A stretch of 8,137 nt of DNA, taken from positions 2,306 to 10,442 of the forward strand of contig JAPPKP010000214.1 of NCBI GenBank assembly GCA_028819955.1, given 5' to 3'. The translations under genes and the position numbers were made by a program. The notes beneath the pieces are model-generated. The model saw nothing but the letters and a program-made list of their open reading frames with translations, was not told the DNA's origin and ran no database searches. Positions 6,119 to 8,137 of the stretch are shown in pieces. Source of the stretch: Rhodospirillaceae bacterium. Lineage in GTDB: Bacteria > Pseudomonadota > Alphaproteobacteria > UBA828. Every line of letters starts with the position of its first letter. The stretch's first letter is position 1.

Positions 6119-7501
6119 ATGACAAAGGGAGTTGCAGTCGCGCCCGAGCGGCCGGCCAGTCAGGCCATGTCGTTCGAGCGCCATCTGATTCGGACCGCCC
6201 GGTTCGCGGGCCCGGTGATCCTCGCGCGCGCGGGCCTGCTTGTGATGGTCGCGATCGATTCCGCCATGCTGGGCCATTACGGCACCGCATCGCTCGCCTA
6301 CTACGCGGCGGCGAACGCAGCCCAGGTGGTGATGATCCTGATCGGCGTGGGCTTGCTGCAGGGCACGGTGATCTTCGTCTCCCAGGCGCACGGCGCGCGT
6401 GACCACGCCGCCTGCGGCGCCTACTGGCGCGTGAGCTTCGTCCACGGCGCGTTCCTCGGCGTCGTCATGGGTCTCGTCTGCCTGCTCGGCCGCTATACCC
6501 TCGAAGCAACCGGGCAGGAGCCCGAAGTCGTCATCGGCGGTGGCCGTGTGCTCGACATGATCGCCTGGGGCTCGCCGCCATTGATGATGTGGGTGGTGTG
6601 TACGCACTTTCTGGAAGGTCTCAGCCGGCCGATTCCGGGCATGGTCGTCATGTTCGGCGCGGTGCTGCTCAACGCGCTGCTCAATTGGATCCTCATTTTC
6701 GGCAACCTGGGCGGCCCGGAGATGGGGGCGGAAGGCGCCGCCATCGCGACCTCGCTCGTGCGCTGGGTCATGTTCGTGGCTCTGTTGCTCGTCGTGCTGC
6801 GCCAGCGCGATGCCCGCGCGCTCGGCATACACCGGCCCGTCACCGACTTCTGGGCAATCTCGAAGCGGCTCAGGCGAATCGGCTATCCGCTCGGCGCGGC
6901 GCGGGGGTTCGAGACCGCGGCATTCGCTGCGCTGGTCATGTTCGCCGGGCACCTGGGAACGGTATCGCTTGCCGCCTACCAGATCGGATACAACCTGATC
7001 GGGCTCGTCTTCATGGTCGCCATCGGCACCGCAGGGGCGAGCATGGTGCGGGTGGGGAACGCGGTCGGCCGGCGCAACGCCACCGACATCGTGCGCGCCG
7101 GCTGGGCGGGCGTCCTGCTCATTGCATGCCTCATGACCTGTTTCGCCGGCCCGTTCCTGGGCCTCGGCCTGCCATTGGCGAAGCTCTACACCGACGATCC
7201 CGCGGTGCTGCCGCTCGCCGCGTCGCTTATCGGCATTTGCGGTATCATTCTGGTATTCGACGGCATGCAGGCGGTGCTGATGGGCGCGCTGCGCGGCGTC
7301 GCCGACGTGTGGGTGCCGCCAGGTCTTCAGCTCATCTCCTGGTGGTGCATCACGGTGCCCATCGGTTACGTGCTGGCGATCGTGATAGGGATCGGCGTCG
7401 ACGGCCTGATGTGGGGCATTCTGGCGGGCGCGCTTAGCGCCAGCGTGCTGCTTTCGGGCCGCTTCCTCGCCATCGCCCGGCGACCGATCGCCCGCTACTG
7501 A
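6119..7501 (+). CDS. MATE-family multidrug/metabolite efflux transporter (NorM/DinF-like)
   Basis: This 460-residue inner-membrane protein belongs to the MATE exporters, which expel cationic drugs or metabolites in exchange for Na+ or H+. The length and about 12 membrane segments in two halves fit the family. Hallmarks are IDSAMLGHYG (46-55) in the first helix, VSQAHGARD (87-95) and its second-half counterpart VGNAVGRRN (312-320), FLEGLSRPIPGM (164-175), NALLNWILIFG (185-195) and MGAEGAAIATSLVRW (202-216). The ATG at 6119 is chosen as the first ATG; only a weak AGG (6106-6108) lies upstream. An ATG at 6167, which would leave 444 residues, is nearly as plausible because the first 17 residues are hydrophilic and unremarkable. 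It is divergent from the ABC operon and in the same direction as chvI 79 bases downstream. The exported substrate and coupling ion cannot be told. Confidence 0.92.
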   Translation: MTKGVAVAPERPASQAMSFERHLIRTARFAGPVILARAGLLVMVAIDSAMLGHYGTASLAYYAAANAAQVVMILIGVGLLQGTVIFVSQAHGARDHAACGAYWRVSFVHGAFLGVVMGLVCLLGRYTLEATGQEPEVVIGGGRVLDMIAWGSPPLMMWVVCTHFLEGLSRPIPGMVVMFGAVLLNALLNWILIFGNLGGPEMGAEGAAIATSLVRWVMFVALLLVVLRQRDARALGIHRPVTDFWAISKRLRRIGYPLGAARGFETAAFAALVMFAGHLGTVSLAAYQIGYNLIGLVFMVAIGTAGASMVRVGNAVGRRNATDIVRAGWAGVLLIACLMTCFAGPFLGLGLPLAKLYTDDPAVLPLAASLIGICGIILVFDGMQAVLMGALRGVADVWVPPGLQLISWWCITVPIGYVLAIVIGIGVDGLMWGILAGALSASVLLSGRFLAIARRPIARY

Positions 7502-7519
7502 CGCGACCCACCGATCCGG

Positions 7520-7557
7520 CGCCCCAAAATCGCCACAGTGAGGCCATACTTGGGGCG
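7520..7557. repeat. 8-bp inverted repeat between the MATE gene and chvI
   Basis: CGCCCCAA (7520-7527) and TTGGGGCG (7550-7557) are perfect inverted copies separated by 22 bases. It begins 18 bases after the MATE stop codon and ends 23 bases before the chvI start. No T-run follows, so it is not a classic rho-independent terminator. The long spacer suits either a dimeric regulator site (possibly autoregulation of chvI) or a weak hairpin in the leader. CATACT (7545-7550) resembles a -10 hexamer, but nothing like a -35 lies at the right distance. Confidence 0.4.
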
Positions 7558-7562
7558 ACCGC

Positions 7563-7574
7563 AGGAGGAGGAGG
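7563..7574 (+). promoter_or_regulatory. Ribosome binding site of chvI, (AGG)4
   Basis: Four tandem AGG triplets give several overlapping Shine-Dalgarno matches. AGGAGG copies end 6 or 9 bases before the GTG at 7581, which supports that GTG as the start and suggests strong translation despite the non-ATG codon. As a triplet repeat it could change length without shifting a reading frame, altering only the spacing or strength. Confidence 0.75.
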
Positions 7575-7580
7575 GATACG

Positions 7581-8137
7581 GTGTCTGCGACCATCGCGCT
7601 CGTCGACGACGACCAGCACCTGCTCACCTCGGTCACCATGGCGCTCGAGGCGGAGGGCTTCGTGGTCCGGCCCCACAGCGACCCGGTGAAGGCGCTGCAG
7701 GACCTGCTGAGCCGGCCGGTCGACCTCGCGGTGCTCGACATCAAGATGCCGCAGATGGACGGCCTGGAGCTGCTCTCCCAGCTACGGGAGCATTCGACGC
7801 TCCCCGTGGTGTTCCTGACCTCGAAGGACGACGAGGACGACCAGCTCTACGGGCTCAGCCAGGGCGCGGACGACTACATCACCAAGCCCTTCTCGATTCG
7901 CCTTCTGGTGGAGCGGATTCGGGCGGTCCTGCGGCGCGCCGAGCCGGCCAAGAGCGCCGACGGGACTGCGCTCATGGTGCGGGGCGCACTGGTGCTGGAC
8001 GAGGACCGCCATCTCTGCACCTGGCAGGGCAAGTCCCTCTCCCTTACGGTGACGGAGTTCCTACTGTTGAAGGCGCTCGCCCAGCGACCCGGCCACGTCA
8101 AGAGCCGGAACCAGTTGATGGATGCCGCCTACGGCGA
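7581..8137 (+). CDS. chvI: ChvI-type two-component response regulator, OmpR family (3' end cut by window)
   Basis: The first 185 codons of a DNA-binding response regulator, probably of about 240 residues. The receiver domain covers roughly residues 4-118: acidic cluster Asp9-Asp11 (ALVDDDQH), phospho-acceptor Asp53 in [11 protein letters not shown], Thr80 in [10 protein letters not shown] and Lys102 in [10 protein letters not shown]. The start of the OmpR-type winged helix follows, with [17 protein letters not shown] (155-171) and [13 protein letters not shown] (173-185). These stretches match what I recall of rhizobial ChvI closely, with Asp53 corresponding to Asp52 of Sinorhizobium meliloti ChvI. 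In that system the membrane kinase ChvG (ExoS), held back by ExoR, phosphorylates ChvI to control envelope, exopolysaccharide, motility and acid-response genes. A chvG homologue would be expected just past the window edge. The GTG at 7581 is supported by the strong AGG-repeat binding site and by family alignment of the N-terminus. The remaining domain is missing only because the window ends. Confidence 0.93.
   Translation, partial: MSATIALVDDDQHLLTSVTMALEAEGFVVRPHSDPVKALQDLLSRPVDLAVLDIKMPQMDGLELLSQLREHSTLPVVFLTSKDDEDDQLYGLSQGADDYITKPFSIRLLVERIRAVLRRAEPAKSADGTALMVRGALVLDEDRHLCTWQGKSLSLTVTEFLLLKALAQRPGHVKSRNQLMDAAYG

Noticed and set aside
5811..6290. A possible small gene on the minus strand in the divergent intergenic region
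   Set aside because: It overlaps the MATE gene antisense by about 170 bases, has Arg/Pro/Gly-biased composition and no motif, so I treat it as chance.
7520..7557. Rho-independent terminator after the MATE gene
   Set aside because: The stem is only 8 bp around a 22-base spacer and no T-run follows, so I list it as an inverted repeat only.
6104..7744. A long minus-strand open frame (546 codons) opposite the MATE gene and the start of chvI
   Set aside because: Low stop-codon density is expected antisense to GC-rich genes. The translation is His/Asp/Arg-rich with no membrane or domain pattern, while the plus-strand genes show clear family motifs.

Overview
This GC-rich window looks like chromosomal DNA of an alphaproteobacterium. 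The best clue is the gene at the right edge: its translation matches the conserved start of ChvI, the OmpR-type response regulator that is near-universal in Rhizobiales and common in related orders. I cannot place the organism more finely. The first ~95 bases are extreme homopolymer runs (T8, C9, G13, G7) unlike the rest and look like a degraded contig end, so the left edge should be treated with caution.

Layout. Positions 98-5807, all on the minus strand, hold a five-gene ABC importer operon of the carbohydrate-uptake (CUT1, MalFGK-like) type. In transcription order it is: MalF/UgpA-type permease (5807-4776), MalG/UgpE-type permease (4765-3926), ATPase A (3924-2815), ATPase B (2809-1709) and a Tat-exported solute-binding protein (1645-98). 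The first four genes are 1-10 bases apart. The binding-protein gene follows a 63-base gap and has its own strong ribosome binding site. A 311-base divergent intergenic region (5808-6118) separates this operon from a plus-strand MATE-family efflux gene (6119-7501). After a 79-base gap containing an 8-bp inverted repeat, the 5' part of chvI (7581 to the window edge) begins.

How the genes work together. The binding protein should capture a sugar, polyol or related solute in the periplasm and deliver it to the two-permease channel, powered by an ATPase pair. The pair is encoded by two different genes, as in the GlpS/GlpT glycerol importer of Rhizobium and XacJ/XacK of Haloferax, rather than by one MalK-like homodimer. 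The substrate cannot be read from the sequence: no catabolic enzyme or regulator lies in the window. The MATE pump and ChvI are probably separate units.

The most interesting signal is in the ATPase pair. Both carry Glu where the Q-loop Gln is expected. ATPase A has Ser in place of the last Walker A glycine and a relaxed signature motif, while ATPase B has a normal Walker A and signature but an unusual stretch after its Walker B. This suggests a heterodimer with two unequal ATP sites. I see no RNA gene, CRISPR array, insertion sequence or phage feature, and no wholly new system.
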